Assembly: GCA_035267185.1 (NCBI GenBank)
Contig: DATFLY010000145.1
Coordinates: forward strand, 1 to 14,614
Source: JAUIBE01 sp035267185
GTDB lineage: Bacteria > Pseudomonadota > Gammaproteobacteria > Xanthomonadales > SZUA-36
Direction of reading: 5' to 3'
DNA: 14,614 bases
Below, one piece after another: positions 6,516 to 13,226 of the stretch; within the stretch, counting starts at the first letter, position 1, and the number at the start of each line of letters is the position of its first letter. The position numbers and the translations under genes were made by a program. The notes under the pieces were generated by a model, which had not been told where the DNA came from, did not search any database, and saw only the letters and a list, made by a program, of their open reading frames with translations.

Positions 6516-8933
6516 CTACCAGCCAAACTTACCACCCAGTTCAAGGCCCCAGTACCTTGGTGCGCCATAGGCACTCATGATCCACAGCGTCGCCACAGAA
6601 AGTGAACCAGCCCGATAGCGTTCATCAGTCAGGTTGCTACCCAGTGCGCGGATGTACCAACCGCCGCTGGGAGCAGTCCAGGTGACGCTGGCATCGACCA
6701 GTGTCCGAGAATCGAGGGTCGCATCAAAAATCGGGTCAACATCTGAGTATGAAGCGATTGAATCGTCCTCATATGAGACTCTCAGGCGCCACTCAAAAGG
6801 CTGTTCGCCGATGGTGTTGTCGAAGACACCCTCGATAGAGCCCATCCACTCAGGTGCACGTGTAACCGGTTGACCGCTGAGATCAATGTCAATCACGCCG
6901 TCAAAATCGGTGTCCGCTTGAAAGCTGTCGAATTTCGCATCCATGTACGCAACGTTGTAATTCAACTGGAAGTCGTCATTCACTAGCCATGAACCTTCCG
7001 CTTCCACGCCCCAGACGGTCATTTCAGCCGCGTTGAAGAACAGGGTTTCCTGGCCGCCGCCCGGGAACGAAACGTTGAAAGTACGCTGTGCATCGGTGTA
7101 CTCAACGTAGTAGGTGTTGAATGCAATGGTGGCAGCGCCATCCGCGAGGGTGGACTTTATGCCGCCTTCGTATGAATCAGCAATTTCCGGATTTGTTGGG
7201 CGTGCTGCATCAGGAATGATCGGATTCAACTGCGTTCCGATCTGGTCGTTATAACCACCCGATTTGAAACCACGCGAGTAGCCGAAGAACGCATATGTAT
7301 CGTCGCTGATGTCATAACCGAAAATCAAACGATAGGTAGGCTCTGACCAGCTTTCACTGTCATAAACAACGCCCTCAGGGAACCGGTTAAAATCAGCTCC
7401 ATCCAGTGGCTGACTTATGACGTCCAGGATAGGCTGACCATCCAGGGTTCCAACGCGGGGACGCCCTGCCCATGACTTGCTTTCGTCCGTCCAGCGGTAG
7501 CCGGCTGTAATTGTCCAGCGTTCGCCAAGATTCCATGTCCCATCAATGTATGCAGCGATGGCGTCGGCATCCTGGCGATTGCAAAGAAGCAACGGATTGT
7601 CGTTGAAGAAGTCTGGCGGTGCACCAGTGAAGAATCCATCGAGGAAACCAACGTACTGCTCCACACAAAATTCGGTGTCATCTTCCTGGTAGTAAAGGCC
7701 GGCGGTGAAGTTGAAGTTGCCGTCCAGACTGGAGCCTACGCGGACTTCTGCCTGCGAAGTGTCACGGTTGTCATCGCGCGTGGCATCAAATAGTGAAATC
7801 GGGCCGGTAGCTCCACCATACGAACTGGGCAGACGTGATTTCTGCTCGCGTTTGCCGGCATTGAAATGCAGGGTGTACTCGTCATTGATTGCCCAGTCAC
7901 CATTCAGGTAGTAGCCGTCAATGTCGACCAGGTGCCCCTGCGTGATACATACACCTGCAGGGTTTGCGTCACAGCGAAGTGAGCTGCCGGCGTTGTCCAG
8001 TACATCGCCAGGTAAGGTGTTCCCGGGAGGATAGTTCCACAACGGGAAAACATAACCCGTGGTTGATTCCTGCACTATGGGTGGAGAATCGCCATCGTCA
8101 TTCACGTATTCATACTGGAACATCAGGTTGACATTCTCAGTGGGTTGCCAGAGAAACTTGGCCCGGCCTGTGAACACGTCATCACCACCCAGGTCACGGC
8201 CATCACCAGGACCCTGTGCGCCCAGATGCTGAACCGTATTAAACGGCGCAAGGCCTTCGCCAAGAGGGCCGTAAGGGGCACCATTTTTATAATATCCATC
8301 TGAATTCAGATACATGCCTGAGAAGCGGAATGCCATGTTGTCACTCACGGCAAGGTTAAGCGCTGCATTGTATTTCTGCGTTCCGAAATCTCCATACTGG
8401 ACCTGGAAATCAAGGCTGTCTTCATCAAGCACAGGTCGCTTGGTACGAACTGCGATCACGCCACCGGTTGTGTTTTTACCGAACAGGGTTCCCTGGGGTC
8501 CGCGCAATACCTCGATGGTTTCAATATCGAACATCTCGAGATTGGACGTTTGAATGTGCGGAATCACGAAATCATCCAGCGTGACTGCAACCGGAGATTC
8601 TTTGTACACGATGATCGAGGTTTCGGTGACACCCCGCATTGCAAATTGCGCTGATTTGAAGGCCGAAACAGTACCGGAAGAAAGGCCGGGAACAGAAACC
8701 GAAATGTCGTTCAGATCCCTGATCGCATACTTTTCGATGGCTTCACCATCAAGTGCCGTGATTGAAACAGGGGTTGTCAGAATGTCTTCTTCACCACGAC
8801 GGGTCGCGGTGACAAGCACTTCCTCAAGCGTTCCATCCTCACTTCTTTCATCTGTGGACTGTGCCACCAATGGCGAAGAAAACAGAAACGGTGTAATTAT
8901 CAGGGCAAAAAGTCCAGCGCTGCGTGCCTTCAT
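6516..8933 (-). CDS. TonB-dependent outer-membrane receptor, 805 aa
   Basis: Outer-membrane active transporter for a bound ligand, energised by TonB-ExbB-ExbD. Signal peptide at 1-24 (cleavage after LVA), a TonB-box-like TLEEVLVTA at 35-43, plug domain about 50-165 with the ETIEVLRGPQGTLFGKNT motif (138-155), then a 22-strand barrel ending in an aromatic terminal residue (LELGGKFGW). Internal barrel motifs such as YRLIFGYDISDDTYAFFGYSR and FKSGGYND are typical of the large marine and sphingomonad-type receptors. Two cysteine pairs probably lie in extracellular loops (LRCDANPAGVC, and FC with LLLC further on). There is no N-terminal signalling domain and no adjacent FecI/FecR, so it is not a transducer type. 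ATG start has GGAG six bases upstream (8940-8943). It is a single-gene transcript by the promoter upstream and terminator downstream. Substrate not predictable; siderophore, vitamin, sugar or aromatic compound are all possible. Confidence 0.95.
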   Translation of the reverse strand: MKARSAGLFALIITPFLFSSPLVAQSTDERSEDGTLEEVLVTATRRGEEDILTTPVSITALDGEAIEKYAIRDLNDISVSVPGLSSGTVSAFKSAQFAMRGVTETSIIVYKESPVAVTLDDFVIPHIQTSNLEMFDIETIEVLRGPQGTLFGKNTTGGVIAVRTKRPVLDEDSLDFQVQYGDFGTQKYNAALNLAVSDNMAFRFSGMYLNSDGYYKNGAPYGPLGEGLAPFNTVQHLGAQGPGDGRDLGGDDVFTGRAKFLWQPTENVNLMFQYEYVNDDGDSPPIVQESTTGYVFPLWNYPPGNTLPGDVLDNAGSSLRCDANPAGVCITQGHLVDIDGYYLNGDWAINDEYTLHFNAGKREQKSRLPSSYGGATGPISLFDATRDDNRDTSQAEVRVGSSLDGNFNFTAGLYYQEDDTEFCVEQYVGFLDGFFTGAPPDFFNDNPLLLCNRQDADAIAAYIDGTWNLGERWTITAGYRWTDESKSWAGRPRVGTLDGQPILDVISQPLDGADFNRFPEGVVYDSESWSEPTYRLIFGYDISDDTYAFFGYSRGFKSGGYNDQIGTQLNPIIPDAARPTNPEIADSYEGGIKSTLADGAATIAFNTYYVEYTDAQRTFNVSFPGGGQETLFFNAAEMTVWGVEAEGSWLVNDDFQLNYNVAYMDAKFDSFQADTDFDGVIDIDLSGQPVTRAPEWMGSIEGVFDNTIGEQPFEWRLRVSYEDDSIASYSDVDPIFDATLDSRTLVDASVTWTAPSGGWYIRALGSNLTDERYRAGSLSVATLWIMSAYGAPRYWGLELGGKFGW

Positions 8934-8968
8934 TCAACTCTCCAAATGCAACCATTCACTGCCCGATT

Positions 8969-8980
8969 GCCGGGCCCGGC
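8969..8980. repeat. perfect GC palindrome near the receptor transcription start
   Basis: GCCGGGCCCGGC is a 12-base perfect palindrome placed 5-16 bases downstream of the predicted -10 box of the TonB-receptor gene, so it covers about +1 to +10. It has no loop, so a protein-binding operator is more likely than an RNA hairpin. A chance GC run is possible. Confidence 0.45.
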
Positions 8981-8984
8981 CCTA

Positions 8985-9013
8985 ATTAAAGCGCCGTTTT
9001 AAGAAAAAAGCAA
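8985..9013 (-). promoter_or_regulatory. predicted sigma70-type promoter of the TonB-receptor gene
   Basis: On the minus strand TTGCTT (9008-9013) and TTTAAT (8985-8990) are separated by exactly 17 bases. The expected start is near 8978, giving a 5' leader of about 45 bases that carries the GGAG ribosome site. It is the best match in the gap between the CoA-transferase stop and the receptor start. Confidence 0.5.
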
Positions 9014-9082
9014 GCTATCCTGTTTTTTTCTCGTCGTTATGATCAAAGCGAGCGTTTACCAGTGATTCCGCTTCTGCAGGCT

Positions 9083-10306
9083 TTAAAGATATTGTTCTGA
9101 TTCAGACAATACGTCGGCAAATTGGGGCGCTGATACATTGCGCAACTGGCAAATGCGCTCTGCAGCGTTATTGCCCTTAAGTTTCGCGCAGCCATGTTCG
9201 GTAATCACGTAATCAATATTTGCACCAGGTACGGTCAAGTGCTGCACCTTTCTGACAATGCGCGACTTGTTGCCTTTGCTGTTGGTGGAGGGCAGCACAA
9301 TGATGCTGGCACCCCCTCGGCTTTCATGACCGGCAGTTGTGAAATCAGGCAGTCCACCCTGGCCACTGATGTGCTTACCGCCAAGCACCTGGGCATTGAC
9401 GTTGCCTTCAAGGTCAACCTCGATGGCTGAATTGATGGTAAAAAAGTTGTCGATCTTCCTAATGGTTTCAGGATTATGTGTCTGGCCAACTTCGATCATG
9501 CGGATCCCGGGGTAGTTCTTTAACTTCCCATAGAATTTTCTGCTGCCAACCGCCAGTCCCGAAACCAGTGGTCGATCTGTAGCCATGACGCCTGAATCGA
9601 TAAGGCGCAACAGACAGTCAAAGAAAATACCGCTGTGTAACCTGATGTCGCGATGGTTGTGCAGTGCATCAAGCGCGGCAGCCGGTGCCTGTCCCAGGCC
9701 AACCTGGATGGTGGCTGAGTTCGGAATCAACTGAGCCACCTGGGTTCCGATTTTTTGATAAAGATCATTGATGATTGGGTCAGGGTAACCAGGAAGCGCA
9801 TGTGTACCCTCGATCACCAGGTCAAACAACGAGGTTTCCAGTGCGACAGATCCATCCATCCACGGGGTGCAGGCATTGGTAATTGCAACTTTCTCGCTGG
9901 CCTGGGCCAGGACCATGGGTGTGAATTCCACGGCGGGGCCCAGCGAATGTTGTCCATTTCTGCATTCGGCAGATACCTGCGCCAGTGCAATATCGATTTT
10001 CTGAAGCGACAACCACTCGGGCAATCGGGACCAGGGAAGGTCTATCAGCCTCAGTCGCCCCTCAGTCTGGGCAGCAGCCAGCGATGGGTGCATAAAGAAT
10101 GAAGTGAAATTTGCACCGGTACCCAGGGATGCCAGGTCAAATGTGTTGATGCCCGGAACGAAAGTCGTGATGAAATGAACGCCGTCACACCTCTCGGGTG
10201 CATTAGCCAGGGCCTGAAGTGCGGCGGTTGGTTCTCCGGAAGAACCTGGCACAAACACCGTGGTGCCGGGCTGAATAAGATCGAGGAGTTTTTCCATGAG
10301 CGCCAT
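9083..10306 (-). CDS. acetyl-CoA hydrolase / 4-hydroxybutyrate CoA-transferase family enzyme
   Basis: 407-aa cytoplasmic enzyme that most likely moves CoA between acetyl-CoA or another acyl-CoA and a carboxylic acid. Recognisable elements are the N-terminal VFVPGSSGEPTAAL, the mid-protein IQVGLGQAPAAALDAL (200-215), the segment FTINSAIEVDLEGNVNAQ (289-306) with E296 at the position of the family's acyl-CoA-forming glutamate, the glycine stretch ISGQGGLPDF (313-322) and the conserved VITEHG (367-372). Length fits the roughly 430-aa cat1/AbfT-like group, slightly short. Start ATG at 10306 has no clear Shine-Dalgarno; an ATG three codons later is an alternative. A 76-base gap separates it from the upstream 216-aa gene; it may be the last gene of that operon or be separately transcribed. 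Family is clear; the exact acid substrate is unknown. Confidence 0.88.
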   Translation of the reverse strand: MALMEKLLDLIQPGTTVFVPGSSGEPTAALQALANAPERCDGVHFITTFVPGINTFDLASLGTGANFTSFFMHPSLAAAQTEGRLRLIDLPWSRLPEWLSLQKIDIALAQVSAECRNGQHSLGPAVEFTPMVLAQASEKVAITNACTPWMDGSVALETSLFDLVIEGTHALPGYPDPIINDLYQKIGTQVAQLIPNSATIQVGLGQAPAAALDALHNHRDIRLHSGIFFDCLLRLIDSGVMATDRPLVSGLAVGSRKFYGKLKNYPGIRMIEVGQTHNPETIRKIDNFFTINSAIEVDLEGNVNAQVLGGKHISGQGGLPDFTTAGHESRGGASIIVLPSTNSKGNKSRIVRKVQHLTVPGANIDYVITEHGCAKLKGNNAAERICQLRNVSAPQFADVLSESEQYL

Positions 10307-10382
10307 GAATGAGCATCAAAGCGCAACATTGTGGTCGAGGTATGGACTCTTCACAAGAGTGAGCAGTGATTCCAGCAGACAG

Positions 10383-11033
10383 CTAACCCCAGGCGCAGGT
10401 GTGAATATAGCTGACCTTGTCCGAAAGCGGCATTCGGTAGAATCGTCTTAGCTCGGACAGGGTTTGTTCGTCACTGGCCAACAGAGCGCTTTCAAAGCCC
10501 CTGCAAAAACGCGCTGCAAAGTCACTGGCAGCCCGATAACGCTCGAGTTGCTCCTGATTCAGGTGGTTATGAAACTGCACATTATTAAAAAGCCTTTCGT
10601 GCAGGCTGCTGATCAACTCCGAATCCTGTTCCTTCATGGCCAGTTGCATGGTGCTGACAAATTTATCGACTTCAGCCTGCAATTCCAGTTCAAGCAGTGA
10701 GACCGAGCCATCGCGGCTGGCACGGCAGGCGATAAAATCAAAATGACTCAGGCCCTCAATGACTTTGCAAAGGTCATCCAGCTGCCCGGCCATCAGTGCA
10801 GCTGCCGGGCTGGCAAAACCCAGTCGATCAAAAATTTCTTCATCCAGGTAGAGCGACAGTGAAATTTCATCTCCGTCGTCGCAAAGCAACAGGGTCTCGC
10901 CACTGGTGGTCAGGGAATTGTCGTCACTGATTGCCCTTGCAACAGTTGCATCGGTGATCAGGAAATCCCGAACATCGTAACCAGGATCAGTCTGATAAGT
11001 TTCACGGAGCTGCTTTTGCAGGCGTCCGATCAC
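10383..11033 (-). CDS. conserved protein of unknown function, 216 aa
   Basis: Soluble protein without signal peptide or membrane segments. I know no characterised member. The N-terminal half is mixed and acidic, with a segment TLLLCDDGDEISLSLYLDEEIFDRLG (about 48-73). The middle contains EGLSHFDFIACRA and SLLELELQAEVDKFVSTM, which looks like a strongly conserved core, and the C-terminal third is helical and charged, ending FYRMPLSDKVSYIHTCAWG. The GTG start at 11033 lies 3 bases after the stop of the upstream 206-aa gene, with AGG 9 bases upstream, so the two are surely one operon. From memory the two appear paired in other proteobacteria, but I cannot verify this here. No function is assigned. 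Confidence 0.85.
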   Translation of the reverse strand: MIGRLQKQLRETYQTDPGYDVRDFLITDATVARAISDDNSLTTSGETLLLCDDGDEISLSLYLDEEIFDRLGFASPAAALMAGQLDDLCKVIEGLSHFDFIACRASRDGSVSLLELELQAEVDKFVSTMQLAMKEQDSELISSLHERLFNNVQFHNHLNQEQLERYRAASDFAARFCRGFESALLASDEQTLSELRRFYRMPLSDKVSYIHTCAWG

Positions 11034-11036
11034 GTG

Positions 11037-11657
11037 TCAGTGCCTTTGCTTCAGGTGGCCCTGGACAGGTTCCACGCCCGCCTGGCGCAGAAGGCCCTCA
11101 GCGCGTCGGCTTCCGGTCCTGATCCAGACCTCGTAGGCGCGCAGGAGGTCAACATCAGAACTGTCTCTGGCAGAATCTGCTATCTCGTTGAGGACATCCA
11201 CCAGTATCTGGAATTTCCTGGCCAGTTCTTCATAAACAGGCGCGAATGCGCGGCCCCGATAAGTGCCCTTAATTTCCACGGACAATGAGCCATAGGCGCT
11301 TCCGCCCATATAAGTGTAGTAATCAACATCGACTGCCTTTCCAGCAAGACCGTCAGAGAAGAAACCTGAAATGAACAGAGCCACATCGCCGATTCTTTGC
11401 AGCAGGTGGTTTCGTTGTTCGCAATTATCAGTATTTGACGCCTCAGCCAGCATCAGGGCCAGGGGGCGGACTCCGTGGTATTCCGAATCGTTTTCGTAAA
11501 GTTCGTTGGACCTGGAGAAAAGGGTTAAAAGATTGACGACATAGTGTGCGGCGTGGGGCTCGATATTGACTCGCTGTGCAGTGACAGCGTTGTCGAAAGA
11601 CTTGTGAAAGTATTCCTGCAGGGTATGCACCCTGACGACTTTGTCACGTTTAGCCAT
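11037..11657 (-). CDS. conserved protein of unknown function, 206 aa, partner of the 216-aa gene
   Basis: Predicted cytoplasmic, mainly helical protein of no recognised function. Notable stretches are HAAHYVVNLLTLFSR (35-49), RPLALMLAEA (64-73), RNHLLQRIGDVALFISGFFSD (82-102), AVDVDYYTYMGGSAYGSL (108-125) and, near the end, YEVWIRTGSRRAEGLLRQAGVEP (175-197). The frame is open to an ATG at 11798, but the ATG at 11657 is preferred: AAGGA sits 7 bases upstream, the earlier stretch overlaps the predicted promoter, and its composition is unlike the rest. The downstream gene begins 3 bases after its stop. No catalytic motif is obvious; the tyrosine/glycine-rich DVDYYTYMGGSAYG segment is the best candidate functional site. 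Confidence 0.87.
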   Translation of the reverse strand: MAKRDKVVRVHTLQEYFHKSFDNAVTAQRVNIEPHAAHYVVNLLTLFSRSNELYENDSEYHGVRPLALMLAEASNTDNCEQRNHLLQRIGDVALFISGFFSDGLAGKAVDVDYYTYMGGSAYGSLSVEIKGTYRGRAFAPVYEELARKFQILVDVLNEIADSARDSSDVDLLRAYEVWIRTGSRRAEGLLRQAGVEPVQGHLKQRH

Positions 11658-11696
11658 AAGCAGTTCCTTGTTCCTGCTTCCCTCACCCTTAACCCC

Positions 11697-11725
11697 TATA
11701 TTTCCTGATTCTGAGAATATGTCAA
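11697..11725 (-). promoter_or_regulatory. predicted promoter of the 206/216-aa gene pair
   Basis: On the minus strand a perfect TTGACA (11720-11725) is followed after 17 bases by AATATA (11697-11702), or after 19 bases by TATAGG (11695-11700). The spacer holds the dyad ATTCT-n-AGAAT (11708-11718). The ATG of the first gene is about 40 bases downstream of the -10 region. The -35 match is strong and the -10 is ambiguous. Confidence 0.55.
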
Positions 11726-11827
11726 GTTCGAGATGGAATTTGTGATCGGGAAAGTTCCGGAAACAGGCTCGAAAACAGTGAAAAAGCGTTCGGGCCAAAA
11801 CCGACAGGCACTGAACGTGGTTTCAGA

Positions 11828-11869
11828 GAGATCTGTAACACGCCCCCCGGTAATGTTGTTACAAATCTC
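11828..11869 (-). repeat. 13-bp inverted repeat, possible 3' hairpin or operator
   Basis: GAGATCTGTAACA (11828-11840) and TGTTACAAATCTC (11857-11869) are inverted repeats with one mismatch around a 16-base spacer. In RNA read leftwards the mismatch becomes a G-U pair, so all 13 pairs form; read rightwards it is C against A. This favours a leftward transcript, placing it about 90 bases past the stop of the 70-aa gene. No U tract follows, so it is not a classical intrinsic terminator; it could stabilise a 3' end. The GTAACA/TGTTAC core also resembles dimeric repressor operators. The rest of the 300 bases between 11658 and 11957 holds the promoter at 11697-11725, a weak 6-bp dyad at 11919-11940 and no supported gene. 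Confidence 0.6.
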
Positions 11870-11957
11870 AATGCCAAAACCGCCCAGGCACAGTGATTCA
11901 ACCCAACCTGATCAACGCACAGTCACGGGTTTACGACTGTTCCAATACTCAAAGCGA

Positions 11958-12170
11958 TCAGCAGCGGTATACACCCACAGCACAGCGCCGAACGGTGCGT
12001 CGGGCAACCCCGGCATAGCTCACTGGTGTGAGTGGCCGGCCAACCCGGGCTTCAGCATCAGGCATCGTACTTTGCACGCCCGGAATCTCCATACGGTCTC
12101 CGATTTCAGCGGCTACAACCACAAGGAATCCAGTCGCGGCCACCAGGCCGATCCTTTTCCACATTTTCAT
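11958..12170 (-). CDS. small exported protein, 70 aa, GRPLTPVSYAGVARRT signature
   Basis: Starts MKMWKR, followed by a hydrophobic segment (about 7-21) ending VVAAEIG, so it is a Sec-exported small protein or has a single N-terminal membrane anchor. The mature part has PDAEARVGRPLTPVSYAGVARRTVRR (about 37-62), a motif I recognise from small uncharacterised proteobacterial proteins, and ends in a short tail with two cysteines (RRCAVGVYRC). Its ATG overlaps the stop of the DUF2092 gene (ATGA), so it is translationally coupled to it. The arginine-rich conserved tail suggests binding to a polyanion, or a partner-binding peptide, but no function is known to me. Its short length would let it be missed in automatic annotation; the overlap and signature motif support it as a real gene. 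Confidence 0.8.
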   Translation of the reverse strand: MKMWKRIGLVAATGFLVVVAAEIGDRMEIPGVQSTMPDAEARVGRPLTPVSYAGVARRTVRRCAVGVYRC

Positions 12171-12985
12171 TGAGATTCTCCGTTTACAGGTTCGAAGTGT
12201 GACGGCAGGTCGCCCGCGCCTTTGAGGTCGTTCAATTCCACTTTGGTCGCACTGCTTGAATTTTTGAAGGTGTAGTCGCCACGGTCCGCATCAGCCCCAG
12301 TTTTCCAATTGCTGAACTGAACCGAATACTGCGGTCCGTTGGCTACCATCTTGGAAGCAATCACATACTTGCACGGAACCGGCATATCGCCTTGTGCGAT
12401 CCAAATCTGAAAATCAACCTCTTCCTTTCTGAATGCCAGCCAGTCGCATTCAATGCCACCAATCACGCCGCTGCCCAGATCCTTGATGTCAATCACATCC
12501 GCCATCAGCGCGTCATATGCATCAAGGGTGAGCAAATCGGCTGCAGGAAGCGGCCTGGAATACTGCTCGCGCAATTGCTTCACCAGGTGGTCGATGTCTC
12601 CTGGAACTTCAACCTGGGTGTAGAGATTTTCATTTTTCCCCAGAATTGTGAGCGTCTTGCCGTCAAAGTTCATATGCACATCTGCAAAGCCACCCATGCG
12701 TGTGACATGGATTTTGTCGGGGCGGCTTAGCTGTAGTGAACCGGAGCTGGCCAGCCCAAGCACTTGATCATCCGGCGTGACTACTTCAAGTGAGGCGTCG
12801 TAGTTGAAGGAAACAGCGGATTGGGCCGCCAGGTATTCAGACATCGCTTTCAGCAGACGCTTTGCATCCGTTTCGTCCGCGTTGGCCGTCGTTGACAATG
12901 CGAAAAAAAGAATCAGGACCGCAAAGGCCGCAACACCTGATCCCGTCCAACGCCTGCCAGTCATAAAAGTATCGGTTGTATTCAT
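12167..12985 (-). CDS. DUF2092 family periplasmic protein, 272 aa
   Basis: Sec signal peptide (about 1-36: RR at 11-12, hydrophobic core 18-33, cleavage after ANA), then a LolA-like beta-rich domain of the DUF2092 family. Supporting segments are LLKAMSEYLAAQSAVSFNYDASLEVV, RPDKIHVTRMGGFADVHMNFDGKTLTIL, and GGIECDWLAFRKEEVDFQIWIAQGDMPVPCKYVI. In the last one the two cysteines could form a disulfide and the pattern is characteristic of the family. LolA/LolB-like folds bind lipids, so a lipid- or lipoprotein-related periplasmic role is plausible, but no member is characterised to my knowledge. ATG at 12985 has AGGGA about 9 bases upstream; an in-frame ATG at codon 8 has no ribosome site. It is first in a two-gene operon with the 70-aa gene. 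Confidence 0.88.
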   Translation of the reverse strand: MNTTDTFMTGRRWTGSGVAAFAVLILFFALSTTANADETDAKRLLKAMSEYLAAQSAVSFNYDASLEVVTPDDQVLGLASSGSLQLSRPDKIHVTRMGGFADVHMNFDGKTLTILGKNENLYTQVEVPGDIDHLVKQLREQYSRPLPAADLLTLDAYDALMADVIDIKDLGSGVIGGIECDWLAFRKEEVDFQIWIAQGDMPVPCKYVIASKMVANGPQYSVQFSNWKTGADADRGDYTFKNSSSATKVELNDLKGAGDLPSHFEPVNGESQ

Positions 12986-13226
12986 CCTGCGTTTCCCTGT
13001 GATTAAATTTGGAAGTTAAAAAGTGAGGACATGCAGTTCAAGTGTACTGCGGTTATCGCGTTCAGGTAGCAAAAAATTGAGGCATGGGAACAATCCACCC
13101 GAATTTTGGGGGGCAGAATCCTCTGATTGGTTTCCGGAATGCTCTGCTCACCTGGCTTCCGGCCGATCAGGCCTGAGCGAGTCCACCAACAGGTCGCGCC
13201 GGGAACTTCTCTTGCCCTGTATCGGG
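12986..13226. other. intergenic region between porin and DUF2092 genes
   Basis: 241 bases with no supported gene. Reading frames here (for example minus strand 13003-13242) lack a ribosome site and protein-like composition. It must hold the 3' end of the porin transcript and the promoter of the DUF2092 operon. I see an inverted repeat CCGGAA (13134-13139) / TTCCGG (13157-13162) and the palindrome TCAGGCCTGA (13167-13176), but no T tract and no convincing promoter pair. Confidence 0.6.

Noticed and set aside
8554..8985. Plus-strand open frame antisense to the receptor N-terminus
   Set aside because: Serine/arginine-rich antisense shadow of the receptor; no ribosome site or recognisable motif.
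10346..10360. Hairpin ACTCTT-cac-AAGAGT between the CoA-transferase and 216-aa genes
   Set aside because: Only 6 AT-rich pairs and no T tract; this occurs often by chance.
11658..11798. Longer N-terminus for the 206-aa protein (start at 11798)
   Set aside because: It would overlap a strong predicted promoter, has no ribosome site, and its composition differs from the rest of the protein.
13134..13178. CCGGAA/TTCCGG repeat and TCAGGCCTGA palindrome as the porin terminator
   Set aside because: Stems are short with a long or absent loop and no T tract follows in the leftward direction.
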